This document shows positions 17,058 to 26,174 of a stretch of DNA of 64,000 nucleotides, in pieces (within the stretch, counting starts at the first letter, position 1; every line of letters begins with the position of its first letter). Under the pieces are notes generated by a model. The model was given only the letters and a program-made list of their open reading frames with translations, made no database searches and was not told where the DNA came from. This stretch comes from Acidobacteriota bacterium. GTDB taxonomy: Bacteria > Acidobacteriota > Blastocatellia > Chloracidobacteriales > Chloracidobacteriaceae. A program made the position numbers and the translations under genes. The stretch spans positions 115,879-179,878 of the forward strand of contig JACQXX010000019.1 of NCBI GenBank assembly GCA_016208495.1, given 5' to 3'.

Positions 17058-18212
17058 ATGAGCAAAAATATCTCTTCAAAAAGCACCAAAAATGAAATCC
17101 TGGATGTCCTCAACGAAGTGACTGAGGAAAAAGAGCAGCTTGAGCACAACCTCAGCGAAGCCGAAGGCGCCGTTGAGCAATTGACCAAAGAAAATAAATC
17201 ACTCAAAGCTCAACTCGAAACGCTACGCAAAGAGAAAAAATCAACTGACCCAACTCCATCAACCCCTCAGGAGCCACCCGCCCGCGGAGATCGAAAACCT
17301 ATGCCCGAAATTCAAACTGGAGCGACAATTCCCCAAATCATCAATGATTTAACGAGTTTAAAAGCCCGTTTTGGTACAGCCGTCAGCGAGCTTTCAACCC
17401 GGCTCACCAGTGAAGTTTCAACCTTACAGCAACTCCGCAAAACCACAGAATCAGGCCGACAGCGACTGGAAACCCTGTATGGGCTTCAAATTTCGGACAC
17501 CACGCTCGAAACACTCATCCAGGATTATCAGGTGAAATCCAGGACGTTCGAGGAAGACTTCAAGGTGAAGAAAACCACGTTTGAACAGGAATTTTCTGAA
17601 AAACAAAAGACCTGGCGCAAAGAACAGGACGATCATGCATTGGTGATCAAAGACCGCAATGCCACCAGTCAAAAAACCCGTCAGCGCGAAGAAGCCGAGT
17701 ACCGGTTTACCCTTGAAAACGCCCGCAAGCTCGACAACGAAGCCTATACCCGGCTTCGCAAAGAACTTGATCAGGCACTGGTTGAAAACCGCCAGGTCAA
17801 GGAAAAAGAATGGGCCAAACGGGAGCAATCCACTGCCGAGCGGGAAAAACAGGCAGATGAATTAAAGGCAAAGGTTGAAAACTTCCAGAAAGAGCTGGAA
17901 GCAGCCGTAAAGAAAGCCGCCAACGAAGGCACCGGGATTGCCACACATCAGGCACGGCTCAAAGCGGATTTAATTGCGAAGGAAACCGAAGGCGTCAAAC
18001 GAGTGAAAGAGCTGCAAATTCAATCACTTGAGAGCGCAATCACCAAGCAGTCAGCTCAAATTCAAACCCTCTCAGCCCAACTCACCGCGGCGCTCAAACA
18101 GGCTCAAGATCTGGCAGTCAAGGCCATTGAAGGCGCTTCAACCGAAACCTCATTCCAGGCAGTTCGGGAAATTGCGATGGAGCAAGCCAAAAATCAGCAG
18201 AAGAGCAAGTAA
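17058..18212 (+). CDS. Coiled-coil protein, second of a paralogous pair
   Basis: A 384-residue helical protein. Residues 1-75 are a coiled coil with EEKEQLEHNLSEAEGAVEQL, a Pro/Thr-rich break follows (about 75-105), and then a region alignable with the preceding protein: TSLKARFGTAVSELSTRLTS (like DFGNTIDAVATKLTTETGK there), TWRKEQ, and at the end VKELQIQSLESAITKQSAQI. The frame is open to 17004, but 17058 is chosen because AAAGGA lies 7 bases upstream and the preceding residues look like leader. The pair lies 75 bp apart on one strand and probably arose by duplication with divergence of the N-termini. Confidence 0.82.
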   Translation: MSKNISSKSTKNEILDVLNEVTEEKEQLEHNLSEAEGAVEQLTKENKSLKAQLETLRKEKKSTDPTPSTPQEPPARGDRKPMPEIQTGATIPQIINDLTSLKARFGTAVSELSTRLTSEVSTLQQLRKTTESGRQRLETLYGLQISDTTLETLIQDYQVKSRTFEEDFKVKKTTFEQEFSEKQKTWRKEQDDHALVIKDRNATSQKTRQREEAEYRFTLENARKLDNEAYTRLRKELDQALVENRQVKEKEWAKREQSTAEREKQADELKAKVENFQKELEAAVKKAANEGTGIATHQARLKADLIAKETEGVKRVKELQIQSLESAITKQSAQIQTLSAQLTAALKQAQDLAVKAIEGASTETSFQAVREIAMEQAKNQQKSK

Positions 18213-18239
18213 AGCCAGTTTGTAGTCAGTAGTTCGCTA

Positions 18240-18614
18240 AGTACCAGTCCCCATAAAAGGGGGATGAAATTCAACCAGTCGCTGGCAGAAACATTGGTTT
18301 TCGCCCGGATGGGCGCTGGAAAATAGCCGGTGGCAAGTGTCGCTTTGGACATGCGGCCACCGGACAGAGCCGCCATCACGGGTTCGCGCCCAGATGGGCG
18401 CTGGAACAGGAGTTGTGAGCGAGCAGCCGAAACTTCCACGAAAACCGGGACCCAAACCAGCTTCCAGCGCCCATCCGGACGCGAACCACTGCGGATTGAA
18501 GCTCCGGTGGTGTGCCCAAAGCGGCAAACCACCGGCTATTGTCCGGCGCCCATCCGGGCGAAAGCCAATTCGGAATCACCGAAATTCCATCCCCTATTTA
18601 TGGGAACTTGTACT
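18240..18614. mobile_element. Palindromic non-autonomous element A
   Basis: The 375 bp element begins AGTACCAGTCCCCATAAA and ends with the inverted counterpart, giving terminal inverted repeats of about 32 bp with a few mismatches. Inside are three nested or adjacent inverted repeats: CGCCCGGATGGGCGCTGGA arms at both sides, a CCGGTGG...CCACCGG hairpin on each side (about 18327-18363 and 18503-18537), and a central GCGCC-type palindrome. ORFs in it that give peptides like PDGRWK are not genes. No target duplication is certain (TAA flanks both ends). The inner parts match elements at 55410-55722 and 59974-60284. Confidence 0.8.
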
Positions 18615-18679
18615 AAGTTTATTTAATTGAACTATTTGACTGTTTTCTAATGCCAGAACCTCCTGGCAACCTGGTACAA

Positions 18680-18706
18680 CATCGGTCAGTACCACCTGCG
18701 TCAGCC
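18680..18706. repeat. GTCAGTACCACCTGCGTCA repeat, single arm
   Basis: One copy of the arm that forms a full inverted repeat at 50648-50716 and recurs at 54046-54064. The role is unknown. Confidence 0.7.
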
Positions 18707-18806
18707 TAGATTTTGTGCAAACAGCCCCCTCTCTCAAAATCCTGCTTGTAAAATTGTTTTTCCAGTTTTCCGTCCTTTTGGGTCACTCACAAACCTCGGT
18801 TCAGGT

Positions 18807-20288
18807 TCAGTGGTCGAAATTCAGGTTCTGAATTTGAACCAGGTGGTTGAAGTTGCTGAGCCTCAATAGACAAAACCGGAAAAATAGGAAATCAATTTTC
18901 TCAATCTCGTCGCTCACCTTGTGGTAGTCACCATGCAGCCCATAACTTGAAACCGTGTGCGCAATGACGCCCCGTTTGGCCAGGGCATAGTTGTCAGATC
19001 GTTGAAAGAAAAATTCCTGGGGGTGAGGATCCATCACAAGGTGAGCACCCTGTTTGGCCAGCTCAGCACCCAGGTCAGACAGATCAAAGCCAGTCAACCA
19101 GAGCGTGTCCGATCCAACTTTCGGGTCGGGTCGCCCAATCATTTCAAATTCGAGGTTGGTCACAATATTTTTGAGCGGAACTGGTGGATGATCTAAAAAA
19201 TATCGGGCGCCAGGTCCGCCAATTTCTTCGCTGCCAAAACAGACAAAATAGACGCTTCGTTTTGGACGGGGACTGTTTCCTAAAGCCCGGGCCAGTTCTA
19301 AAACCGCCGCCACACCTGACGCATCGTCATCGGCTCCATTGTAAATGGTGTCTTTGTCTGGAGAGTACTTGCCGCCAATGTGATCCATATGGGCTGACAG
19401 GAGAATCACTTCGGCCTGCTGCTTTGGGTCACTTCCAGGCAGGCAGCCAACCACGTTCCAGGTTTGTTTGATTTCACCAGCCTGAACTTTCCCTTTGATT
19501 GAAAACAGCGTTCCGTCAGCAACCTGTCGCAATATTTCAGCCGCTGATTTTTCAACAAAAATGATCGTTGGCGCCTGAGCATTCCCCGGAGGGAGTTCCG
19601 GAGATTGTTTCGAGAACCGTTCCCACATCACCTGTTCGCGTTCACCAATCACGAGCAACACCGCTTTTGCCCCTTGAGAAAGCGCAGTTGAAACCTGGGT
19701 GTATTGATCCTGGGAACTGGCGCCCTCTTTGCTATCCAGAAAGACAAAGGCTCCGGCTTTGGCAACCGCATCAGGCACTAATTTTTGAAACGGACCGCTG
19801 AGTTCAGCATCAGCCACCTGATACATCACAACTTCCTTGCCATGGGTCCACGTCACAGGATTTAAAGCACCAGGAAATGACAACTGTGGCGGTTCAGCAA
19901 AGGTGCGTTTGGTCAGCGTTGCCGTTTGGAAATAAGTCACAGTACCGGACTTATCTTTTTCCCCGGCTGGTTCAATCCCAAACTGGCGAAACTGAGCGGC
20001 AATGTACTGGCCGGCAATGCGTTCAAACTGTGTGGCGCTGGCTCTTCCCTGAAGCGCATCACTCGCCAAAAACTCAAGATGAGCCCGGACGTTGCGTTCC
20101 TGAACCGGTTCCCCGGTAAAAACCAGTGCCGCTTGTGGCCTGGGGGTTTTGGCAGACTTACGCGAGCGCGGTTTTGAAGGCCGTTTTTGTTGAGCCTCAA
20201 GATTGGGCGTGGCAACCAAAAGAAAAAGGAGAATTGCACCAAACTGGAAAGCAATTCTCCGCAAGGACAAATTCAATTGTTGTTTCAT
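18807..20288 (-). CDS. Secreted M28-family metallopeptidase
   Basis: A 493-residue protein with a signal peptide (RRIAFQFGAILLFLLVATPN), a basic linker (KRPSKPRSRKSAK), an N-terminal region with a PA-like insert (about 150-280) and an M28 domain. Zinc ligands are visible: LLSAHMDHIGG, YNGADDDASGVAAVLELA, CFGSEEIGGPGARYF, and the closing SYGLHGDYHKVSDE with its histidines. Such enzymes are aminopeptidases of the periplasm or surface. The tail after EIEKIDF is unlike the family and may reflect a small insertion or run-on. The ATG at 20288 is chosen; a TTG at 20315 overlaps the rimO stop. It is the last gene of the queE-rimO operon. Confidence 0.88.
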   Translation of the reverse strand: MKQQLNLSLRRIAFQFGAILLFLLVATPNLEAQQKRPSKPRSRKSAKTPRPQAALVFTGEPVQERNVRAHLEFLASDALQGRASATQFERIAGQYIAAQFRQFGIEPAGEKDKSGTVTYFQTATLTKRTFAEPPQLSFPGALNPVTWTHGKEVVMYQVADAELSGPFQKLVPDAVAKAGAFVFLDSKEGASSQDQYTQVSTALSQGAKAVLLVIGEREQVMWERFSKQSPELPPGNAQAPTIIFVEKSAAEILRQVADGTLFSIKGKVQAGEIKQTWNVVGCLPGSDPKQQAEVILLSAHMDHIGGKYSPDKDTIYNGADDDASGVAAVLELARALGNSPRPKRSVYFVCFGSEEIGGPGARYFLDHPPVPLKNIVTNLEFEMIGRPDPKVGSDTLWLTGFDLSDLGAELAKQGAHLVMDPHPQEFFFQRSDNYALAKRGVIAHTVSSYGLHGDYHKVSDEIEKIDFLFFRFCLLRLSNFNHLVQIQNLNFDH

Positions 20289-20311
20289 AAACGTGGGGGT
20301 GGAGTAGCCTT

Positions 20312-21751
20312 TCAACCAGCGGCAACAATATGACCAACCAGATCGTGGGCGTGGGTTTCCGTGATCTCAACCCGGACAAGCTGGCCAATTTCGGGCTTGA
20401 ACCCTTCAGGGGTATCAGTAATGAGCACATGGCCATCAATTTCCGGTGCCTGGGTTGCCATGCGTCCCTGCCAGATTAAATCGCTTTCCTCAGATAACCC
20501 TTCAAACACGACATCAACCGTTTTTCCTAAAAAGCGTTTGTTGCGGCGCTTGGAAATCTGCTCCTGGACTTTCATCAATTTTTTGCGACGGGATTCGGCA
20601 GTGCGGGCTGGAACTTTGTCAGCCAGGTTGAAAGCCGGTGTGGAGTCTTCGTCCGAGTAAGTAAACACACCAACCCGGTCAAATTCCTGTTCCTTGCAAA
20701 AGGAAATCAGTTCCTCAAAGTCAGCTTCGGTTTCACCTGGATAGCCCACAATAAAGGTGGTCCGCAGGACAATATCGGGGACATGAGCTCGAATCCGACG
20801 CACCATTTTTTCAAGAAATTCACGCGACCCAGGCCGCCGCATCGCGTGAAGCATTCGCGTGCTGGCGTGCTGGAGCGGAATATCAACGTACTTGCAGAGT
20901 CTGGGTTCTGCTGCCATAACGTCCAGCACGGCATTGCTCAACCGGGTTGGATAGCTATAGAGAAATCGGACCCACTGCAACCCTTCAATTTTGGCTAACT
21001 CCTTGAGCAGATTGGCTAAACCATCTTTGACACCGAGGTCTTCGCCATAACTGGTGGTATCCTGCCCGATGAGAATTAACTCCTTGACGCCTTCAGCAGC
21101 CAACCGTTCGGCTTCTTGTAAAATCGAGCCTGCCCGCCGGCTGCGCAGGTTGCCGCGCATTTGCGGGATGCTGCAAAACGCGCAAGGGTGATCGCAGCCT
21201 TCAGCAATTTTCAGGTAGGCATAATGGCGGGGCGTGGTACGCAGGCGCGGAGTCTGGTCGCTATAGAGGTAAGCTGCGGCTTCAAGTCCGGCTTCGCGAG
21301 CTGGTACGGGATCAAGTCTGGCGGATGGTGTCGCCAAAACTGGCAGCCGTCGTTTTGACTGTAATTGAACTGGATTGCGGACGACCTGGTCATTGAGCCC
21401 GTGAACCAGCGAGGTAATTCCTTCAAGTTCATTGGTTCCAAGAAATCCATCAATTTCTGGAATTTCCTGGAGCAGATCGTTGCGATAGCGTTCGACCAGG
21501 CACCCGGTCACAATCAACTTGCGGCCTTGCGCCTGTTCTTTGAGCGTTGCCATTTCAAGAATGGTATTGATTGACTCCTGTTTGGCGGCTTCGATAAATC
21601 CGCACGTGTTGACCACCAGGACATCAGCTTCATCGGCTTCCTGCGTTAAGGTGTGGCCCTGTTGAGCCAGAAGACCCATCATCACTTCACTGTCCACCAG
21701 ATTTTTGGGGCAGCCGAGGCTGATGAATCCGACTTTCTTCTGCTTTGTCAT
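20312..21751 (-). CDS. rimO: Ribosomal protein S12 methylthiotransferase
   Basis: A 479-residue radical SAM enzyme that adds a methylthio group to an aspartate of ribosomal protein S12. The UPF0004 domain (about 1-130) has the three cysteines in ISLGCPKNLVDSE, VVNTCGFIEAA and IVTGCLVERY. The radical SAM domain has the CxxxCxxC motif in CDHPCAFCSIP (about 195-205), with GQDTTSYGEDLG typical of RimO, and a TRAM domain closes the protein. Its start lies within the 3' end of the upstream gene (65 bp overlap), so translation may be coupled. A loop at about 120-180 (QLQSKRRLPVLATPSARLDP) is longer than usual. Confidence 0.95.
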   Translation of the reverse strand: MTKQKKVGFISLGCPKNLVDSEVMMGLLAQQGHTLTQEADEADVLVVNTCGFIEAAKQESINTILEMATLKEQAQGRKLIVTGCLVERYRNDLLQEIPEIDGFLGTNELEGITSLVHGLNDQVVRNPVQLQSKRRLPVLATPSARLDPVPAREAGLEAAAYLYSDQTPRLRTTPRHYAYLKIAEGCDHPCAFCSIPQMRGNLRSRRAGSILQEAERLAAEGVKELILIGQDTTSYGEDLGVKDGLANLLKELAKIEGLQWVRFLYSYPTRLSNAVLDVMAAEPRLCKYVDIPLQHASTRMLHAMRRPGSREFLEKMVRRIRAHVPDIVLRTTFIVGYPGETEADFEELISFCKEQEFDRVGVFTYSDEDSTPAFNLADKVPARTAESRRKKLMKVQEQISKRRNKRFLGKTVDVVFEGLSEESDLIWQGRMATQAPEIDGHVLITDTPEGFKPEIGQLVRVEITETHAHDLVGHIVAAG

Positions 21752-22397
21752 AAATAAAATCTACGGCTTCCTGATACCCTGAAGGAAATTCTGCATAAGG
21801 AGATTCGGTGGCATGGTCTTCGGACGGTGCCGCCGATGGAATGGAACCTGCTACCAGGGGAACAGGTTGCGCCGGTGAAGCATCTTGAGATTGAGGAAGT
21901 GCAAACTCGGGGAAGAGATATCCGTCAGGGAGTTCCGGATGTGGCTGGCAAATGCGTTGCTGAACCATTTCCTCCAACCAGAGCCGGGCTTCGCTATAGG
22001 TCAGTTCCGTTCGCAAGGCGACCGTTCCTGGCCGAACCACACCATTAAAAATCTTGGCCAGCCGCAGGATTTCTTTCTCAATTGCCTTTGTCCGAACCGG
22101 CGTGTCGTCAAATGACTGGAAAATATAAATGTGATGCCCATCTGGGGTCAATTCACTGTCACAGTATCCATCCCGCTGTAACCGCCGCAGGCAGCCTTCA
22201 ATCACTTCGACACTTTCGGGTGGGCGTGTATGAACATCGAGGGCGGTAATTCGGCCATTGCGTATCAGGGCCATGCGGATAATCTGGCGTTCAAGTTCGG
22301 CCATCCGTTCAATATCGCCCCGCAACTGCGCCTGCTGAATGGCGTACCACATCACCCCACCAATGATCAACAGGAATAAAAGCAGTAGCGGTCCCAT
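21687..22397 (-). CDS. Membrane-anchored protein with two winged-helix-like repeats
   Basis: A 236-residue protein with one N-terminal membrane helix (LLLLFLLIIGGVMWYAI), then two related segments: RQIIRMALIRNGRITALDVH...VIEGCLRRLQRDGYCD (about 37-90) and KEILRLAKIFNGVVRPGTVA...ARLWLEEMVQQRICQP (about 105-155). Each looks like a helix-turn-helix followed by a wing, with the pattern of DUF-type winged-helix domains. The C-terminal third is Pro/Ala-rich. It lies 6 bp after queE and overlaps rimO by 65 bp, so all are probably translated from one mRNA. No family is recognised and no function is suggested by the context. Confidence 0.75.
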   Translation of the reverse strand: MGPLLLLFLLIIGGVMWYAIQQAQLRGDIERMAELERQIIRMALIRNGRITALDVHTRPPESVEVIEGCLRRLQRDGYCDSELTPDGHHIYIFQSFDDTPVRTKAIEKEILRLAKIFNGVVRPGTVALRTELTYSEARLWLEEMVQQRICQPHPELPDGYLFPEFALPQSQDASPAQPVPLVAGSIPSAAPSEDHATESPYAEFPSGYQEAVDFIYDKAEESRIHQPRLPQKSGGQ

Positions 22398-22403
22398 GGC
22401 ACT

Positions 22404-23036
22404 TCACACTCCGTGCATATCAGCCGGCCAAACCATTTTATGCAACTGCACCTGGAATCGTGCCCGGAGCCCATCGGCCAGCATTTGTTCGACAATTGGC
22501 CGCCGGTCAATTCCAAACACGGTCGAAATCAACACATTGACTCGCGACTCAAGGTGATGGTGTCGAATACAGTCACGCGCCCAGAAATAATCATTGAGGC
22601 TGGCCAGCACAAATTTGACCTCATCTCGGGGCGTCAAATACTCCAGGTTCGACCAGAGATTTTTTTCCGCTTCGCCACTTTCAGGACACTTGATATCCAT
22701 AATCTTGATGATTCGTGGGTCAAGTTTTGAAATATCGCGGTGGCCACCGGTCTCAATCAACACCTGATACCCTTCATCAAGCAGTCGGGTAGCTAGCGGG
22801 TAGATTTCCTTTTGCAGCAAGGGTTCCCCACCAGTTAATTCCACCAATCGGGTCGGGTACGAATAAACCCGATCCATGATTTCATCGAGCGTCATCTGGG
22901 TCCCGCCGGTAAAAGTGTATTCCGAATCACACCACGTGCAGCGCAGATCGCAACCAGTCGTTCGGACAAAAATACAGGGCAACCCGGCAAAGCTGGACTC
23001 GCCCTGAATACTGAAAAAAATCTCGGTAATTCGCAT
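22404..23036 (-). CDS. queE: 7-carboxy-7-deazaguanine synthase
   Basis: A 210-residue radical SAM enzyme that contracts 6-carboxytetrahydropterin to 7-carboxy-7-deazaguanine in the route to queuosine and archaeosine-type bases. It begins with the family sequence ITEIFFSIQGESSFAG and has the cluster-binding TTGCDLRCTWCDSEYTF near residue 30 and the SAM-binding VELTGGEPLL. Length is as expected. It is the first gene of the series queE, membrane protein, rimO, M28 peptidase. No preQ1 riboswitch was recognised upstream, and no other queuosine gene is in the window. Confidence 0.95.
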   Translation of the reverse strand: MRITEIFFSIQGESSFAGLPCIFVRTTGCDLRCTWCDSEYTFTGGTQMTLDEIMDRVYSYPTRLVELTGGEPLLQKEIYPLATRLLDEGYQVLIETGGHRDISKLDPRIIKIMDIKCPESGEAEKNLWSNLEYLTPRDEVKFVLASLNDYFWARDCIRHHHLESRVNVLISTVFGIDRRPIVEQMLADGLRARFQVQLHKMVWPADMHGV

Positions 23037-23059
23037 CGTTCATAATCAAATGAAGAATC

Positions 23060-23200
23060 CTTTTAGTGATTAGTGGTTAGTGGTTAGTGGTTGATTCCTG
23101 GTTCTTGGTTCTTCTTCGAAAGTATTGATTTCTAACCACTAACCACCAACCACTAACCACTAATCCAACTAACCACTAACCACAACTAACCACATTCTTC
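23060..23200. repeat. Dispersed inverted repeat with GTTAGTG heptamer arms, copy 2
   Basis: A left arm of about three GTTAGTG units, a core (TGGTTCTTGGTTCTTCTTCG, then AAAGTATTGATTTC) and a longer right arm of CTAACCA units. The core matches 13490-13577 with a 3-bp insertion. It lies in the gap between queE and the glycosyltransferase gene. Confidence 0.88.
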
Positions 23201-23202
23201 AT

Positions 23203-24852
23203 TCAATAGGTTCCTTTTCCCAAAGCATAATCAATGATTCCACGGAGCTTCCAGTATGCGGACATCTGGCGGTAGCCAATCGCATGCGTTGAGGCAACCA
23301 GGATGAGTTTCAGCAATCTTCCAGGTTGTCGAATGGAACGAGCTGAAAATTCTTCACTTAACACAGATCCGATTGACTGGACGAGGGCAAACGTCATCAT
23401 CGCAAAAATGAAAAACATCATTTCCGATGGATCAATCAGACCAAGGACGCCCATGAGAAAAACCAGTCCAAATCCAATTAACTCAATCACGGGGCCCAGA
23501 ATATCAATCAGGAAAAAGACCGGGTAGGACAGGCTCCGCCACCAGAAATCGCCATGAGATTTAAAAATCAACTTCCAATGAGTTATCAGGGATCGAAATG
23601 CCAGACGCTGCCAGTTTCGCTGGGACTGTCCAATCACATTTAAATCTTCGGGAACTTCGATCCTGGCCAGAATATCGGAGAGGAAAACGACCCGTCGCGG
23701 GAGTTTGCGTTTGTCCTGATATTGAATATGGAGCAGCAGGTTAAAGCTGACCTCCTCGCTCATCGGATCATACCCGCCAGCGGCCACAACATCTGATTTG
23801 CGAAGCAATCGAGGAATGCCACCTGAGACGGGAACGCTGCCCAGCCAGTTTCGAGCCAGCCAGCTTGAATGAAACGCACTCATTCGGTCTACACGTTGCA
23901 GGTTTTGGATCCAGGTTGACAGGTCTTCTTCGGCAAAAGTGGCTCCAAAAATGCTGACGGTTGGGGAATATCGTGTCAGTGGTGACCCAACCACAACTGG
24001 TGCTTCAGGTGATTCGGAAGAATCCTGATTGCGTCCCAATCCAATTTCGGTGTCGGGCACTTCGAGATTGATATCCCCTGTCAGGCCAGCCAGACTGCTG
24101 ACAGCCACAGTGTTGGTATGGTCTTCGATAAAGCCTTTTGCCAACCTAACCAGTGCGCGGGATTGTAAAACTGTATCTGGGTCTTCAGTCAGGACGAGAG
24201 GGTATTGAGTCAGATTGAGGGCAAAGTTGAGGGAGTCTCCCCGGCCACTCCAGGGTTTATCCACCACTGTCAAATTTGGGTAAAGCGCGGAGGTGCATAC
24301 GTTCCCATCGGTCCGTGTTGGTAAGGTCCGGCAAATCACCTTATTCACTGGATGCAGGTCAAAAGAGGATTGCAGGATTTGCTGGGTCGCATCGGTTGAT
24401 CCATCATTGACCACCACCAGTTCAAACGTCGGGTACTCCAGCTTGAGCAGGCGTTCAATTCGTTCAGTAATTGTTCCCGCTTCATTATGAACCCACACCA
24501 TCAGTGAAATCGGAGGCACGCGGAGTGAATAGGGCAACAACCACCCTTGACCAAGTTGCTGACTCAGACTGTATACCCGAATTTGAATAACTGAAATTAT
24601 CATCTGAACCAGACGGATAACACCCGCAATCAAAATAAACCCAAGCAGCACAATAAAAAGGTGGTGAATGGCGCGAGCAAACGCCGAACTGGTTGCCTGA
24701 CGGTTGCCAATGGTGAGTTCAAGTGCAAAGAACACCGCTCCCAAAATCAGTGGGCTTAACAGAAACAACCAGCCACCTAGCCGGCTAAATCGCCCGGCAA
24801 AGCTGTTATCCCGGTGAGGAAAGTTTTCAGTTCGCAGTCCAAGATTTTCCAT
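23203..24852 (-). CDS. Membrane glycosyltransferase, family 2
   Basis: A 549-residue protein with two N-terminal membrane helices, a GT2 catalytic domain (about 110-410) and three or four C-terminal helices. Catalytic landmarks are WVHNEAGTITERIERLL, VVVNDGSTDATQQIL, LTEDPDTVLQSRALV (the DxD position) and a late QRNWQRL that resembles the Q(Q/R)xRW motif of processive synthases such as cellulose synthase. An insert at about 265-300 (TEIGLGRNQDSSESPEAPVV) is unusual. It should make or extend an exported polysaccharide from a nucleotide sugar. The HEAT-repeat gene upstream on the same strand is separated by 206 bp. The sugar and product cannot be told from sequence. Confidence 0.88.
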   Translation of the reverse strand: MENLGLRTENFPHRDNSFAGRFSRLGGWLFLLSPLILGAVFFALELTIGNRQATSSAFARAIHHLFIVLLGFILIAGVIRLVQMIISVIQIRVYSLSQQLGQGWLLPYSLRVPPISLMVWVHNEAGTITERIERLLKLEYPTFELVVVNDGSTDATQQILQSSFDLHPVNKVICRTLPTRTDGNVCTSALYPNLTVVDKPWSGRGDSLNFALNLTQYPLVLTEDPDTVLQSRALVRLAKGFIEDHTNTVAVSSLAGLTGDINLEVPDTEIGLGRNQDSSESPEAPVVVGSPLTRYSPTVSIFGATFAEEDLSTWIQNLQRVDRMSAFHSSWLARNWLGSVPVSGGIPRLLRKSDVVAAGGYDPMSEEVSFNLLLHIQYQDKRKLPRRVVFLSDILARIEVPEDLNVIGQSQRNWQRLAFRSLITHWKLIFKSHGDFWWRSLSYPVFFLIDILGPVIELIGFGLVFLMGVLGLIDPSEMMFFIFAMMTFALVQSIGSVLSEEFSARSIRQPGRLLKLILVASTHAIGYRQMSAYWKLRGIIDYALGKGTY

Positions 24853-25058
24853 GGGCAGTTGTGTGCTGACGAAGTTTGTTTTCCGTCAATGAGAGGAAAT
24901 AGAGTGAAGGGGGAACATGTTACGGCTCGTGATTCGCAGTTCGTATCGGGTCTCTCGTTCAAAGTTCCTGGTGCTTCGTGTTTCGTGTTTGGGAAGCAAT
25001 GTCCTTGAAGAACCAGGTATCAAGTACCAGTCACCAGCCCACTTCTCATCCCGAAGGA

Positions 25059-26174
25059 CTAAATCTGGTCCATCACCTGCCTGGCCATTTCCCGGGCAAA
25101 CCGGTCTTGACTTCGCTGAAGATGATCCAGTGCTTCATATCCAAATTCACCAAATTGCTTTAATGCCACGGCGGCATTATGCCGGACCCAATAGGCTTCG
25201 TCTGAAACAGCCTGAATCAACAATGGAATGGCATCTAAAACCTGCATTTCCCCAAGGGCGCGGGCAGTCACGGCTCGAACTTCCCAGGCTGGGTCTTTCA
25301 AACAGCGCAGAATGACCTCAAGTTCATCATGAGACTCGATACCAAGAGCAGTGAGGGCTCGGACAGCTCGGGCCCGAATATCAACCGAATCAGACTTCAG
25401 TAAATCATCAGCCGCCTGGCGACAGGCACGCGGATTGAGACGATTCCGGGCTCGTTGACCAAATTCAGAGAGCAAATCCAGGACGGTGGCTGAAATTCGT
25501 TCGCGCCGCTCACGTTTGGGCCCTGAAGCCCGGAGCAGGTCAAGCAAGGGGAGCGTCAATTCACCAGTCATTCCAAGCAAACAATTGGCGGCGTGCATCA
25601 ACTCCCAACCATTGGCATCGGCGAGCGAGACCACAATTGGGGAAACAGCGCGGTCGTCCCCGATTTCAGTCAGTGCCCAGATGGCCATCAACCGAACTTC
25701 CTGAGATGGGTCACGCAACGCCGTGGTCAAGGTTTCAATTGCTGAAGCACATCGCATTTGCCCAAGGCGATAGGCAGTGCGAGCCCGTTCGTACCAGGGT
25801 TTTTTGGTGTCGCGCAGAATCTGCATATCCTCAGCCTGCATCCCGGTGCCTTCATACAACTCGGCTAATCGCCAGCGGTCTTCATCCGACAAGACACGCG
25901 ACAGTTCGGTCATGACTTGCTTCAAGACCGCAGTTTCATCCTGTGATTTTGGTTTGAGAGGTTTGACGACCCAGGTCAATCCATTGTTATTTGGATCGGC
26001 AAGTTCCTGAATGGCGGTGAGGAGTTTTGATCGGGTCGTATCCCGCATATCGAGCCGAATCCGGTCCCGCCAGGCAGCATATGATCGAATCCCGAGCAGA
26101 ATCACCACGCCAATACCCAAAACCACCAGAAGTCCGGTGAGCCCCCAAACGAGGAATGGTGCGAGCGACTCCAT
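25059..26174 (-). CDS. Membrane-anchored HEAT-repeat protein
   Basis: A 371-residue protein with one N-terminal membrane helix (LTGLLVVLGIGVVILLGI) and a soluble part made of HEAT repeats of the PBS-lyase type, for example DPSQEVRLMAIWALTEIGDD, DPAWEVRAVTARALGEMQVL and DEAYWVRHNAAVALKQFGEF. The first part (about 50-130) is less regular. HEAT repeats form a solenoid for protein binding, so this is probably a scaffold at the membrane. It precedes the GT2 glycosyltransferase gene on the same strand and may partner it. The ATG at 26174 is chosen over a TTG 18 bases earlier. Confidence 0.82.
   Translation of the reverse strand: MESLAPFLVWGLTGLLVVLGIGVVILLGIRSYAAWRDRIRLDMRDTTRSKLLTAIQELADPNNNGLTWVVKPLKPKSQDETAVLKQVMTELSRVLSDEDRWRLAELYEGTGMQAEDMQILRDTKKPWYERARTAYRLGQMRCASAIETLTTALRDPSQEVRLMAIWALTEIGDDRAVSPIVVSLADANGWELMHAANCLLGMTGELTLPLLDLLRASGPKRERRERISATVLDLLSEFGQRARNRLNPRACRQAADDLLKSDSVDIRARAVRALTALGIESHDELEVILRCLKDPAWEVRAVTARALGEMQVLDAIPLLIQAVSDEAYWVRHNAAVALKQFGEFGYEALDHLQRSQDRFAREMARQVMDQI

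Noticed and set aside
18194..18630. Overlapping ORFs of about 65-112 residues with PDGRWK or QRPSGRK peptides
   Set aside because: They lie entirely in the palindromic element, in several frames and both strands, and similar peptides arise wherever the element occurs.
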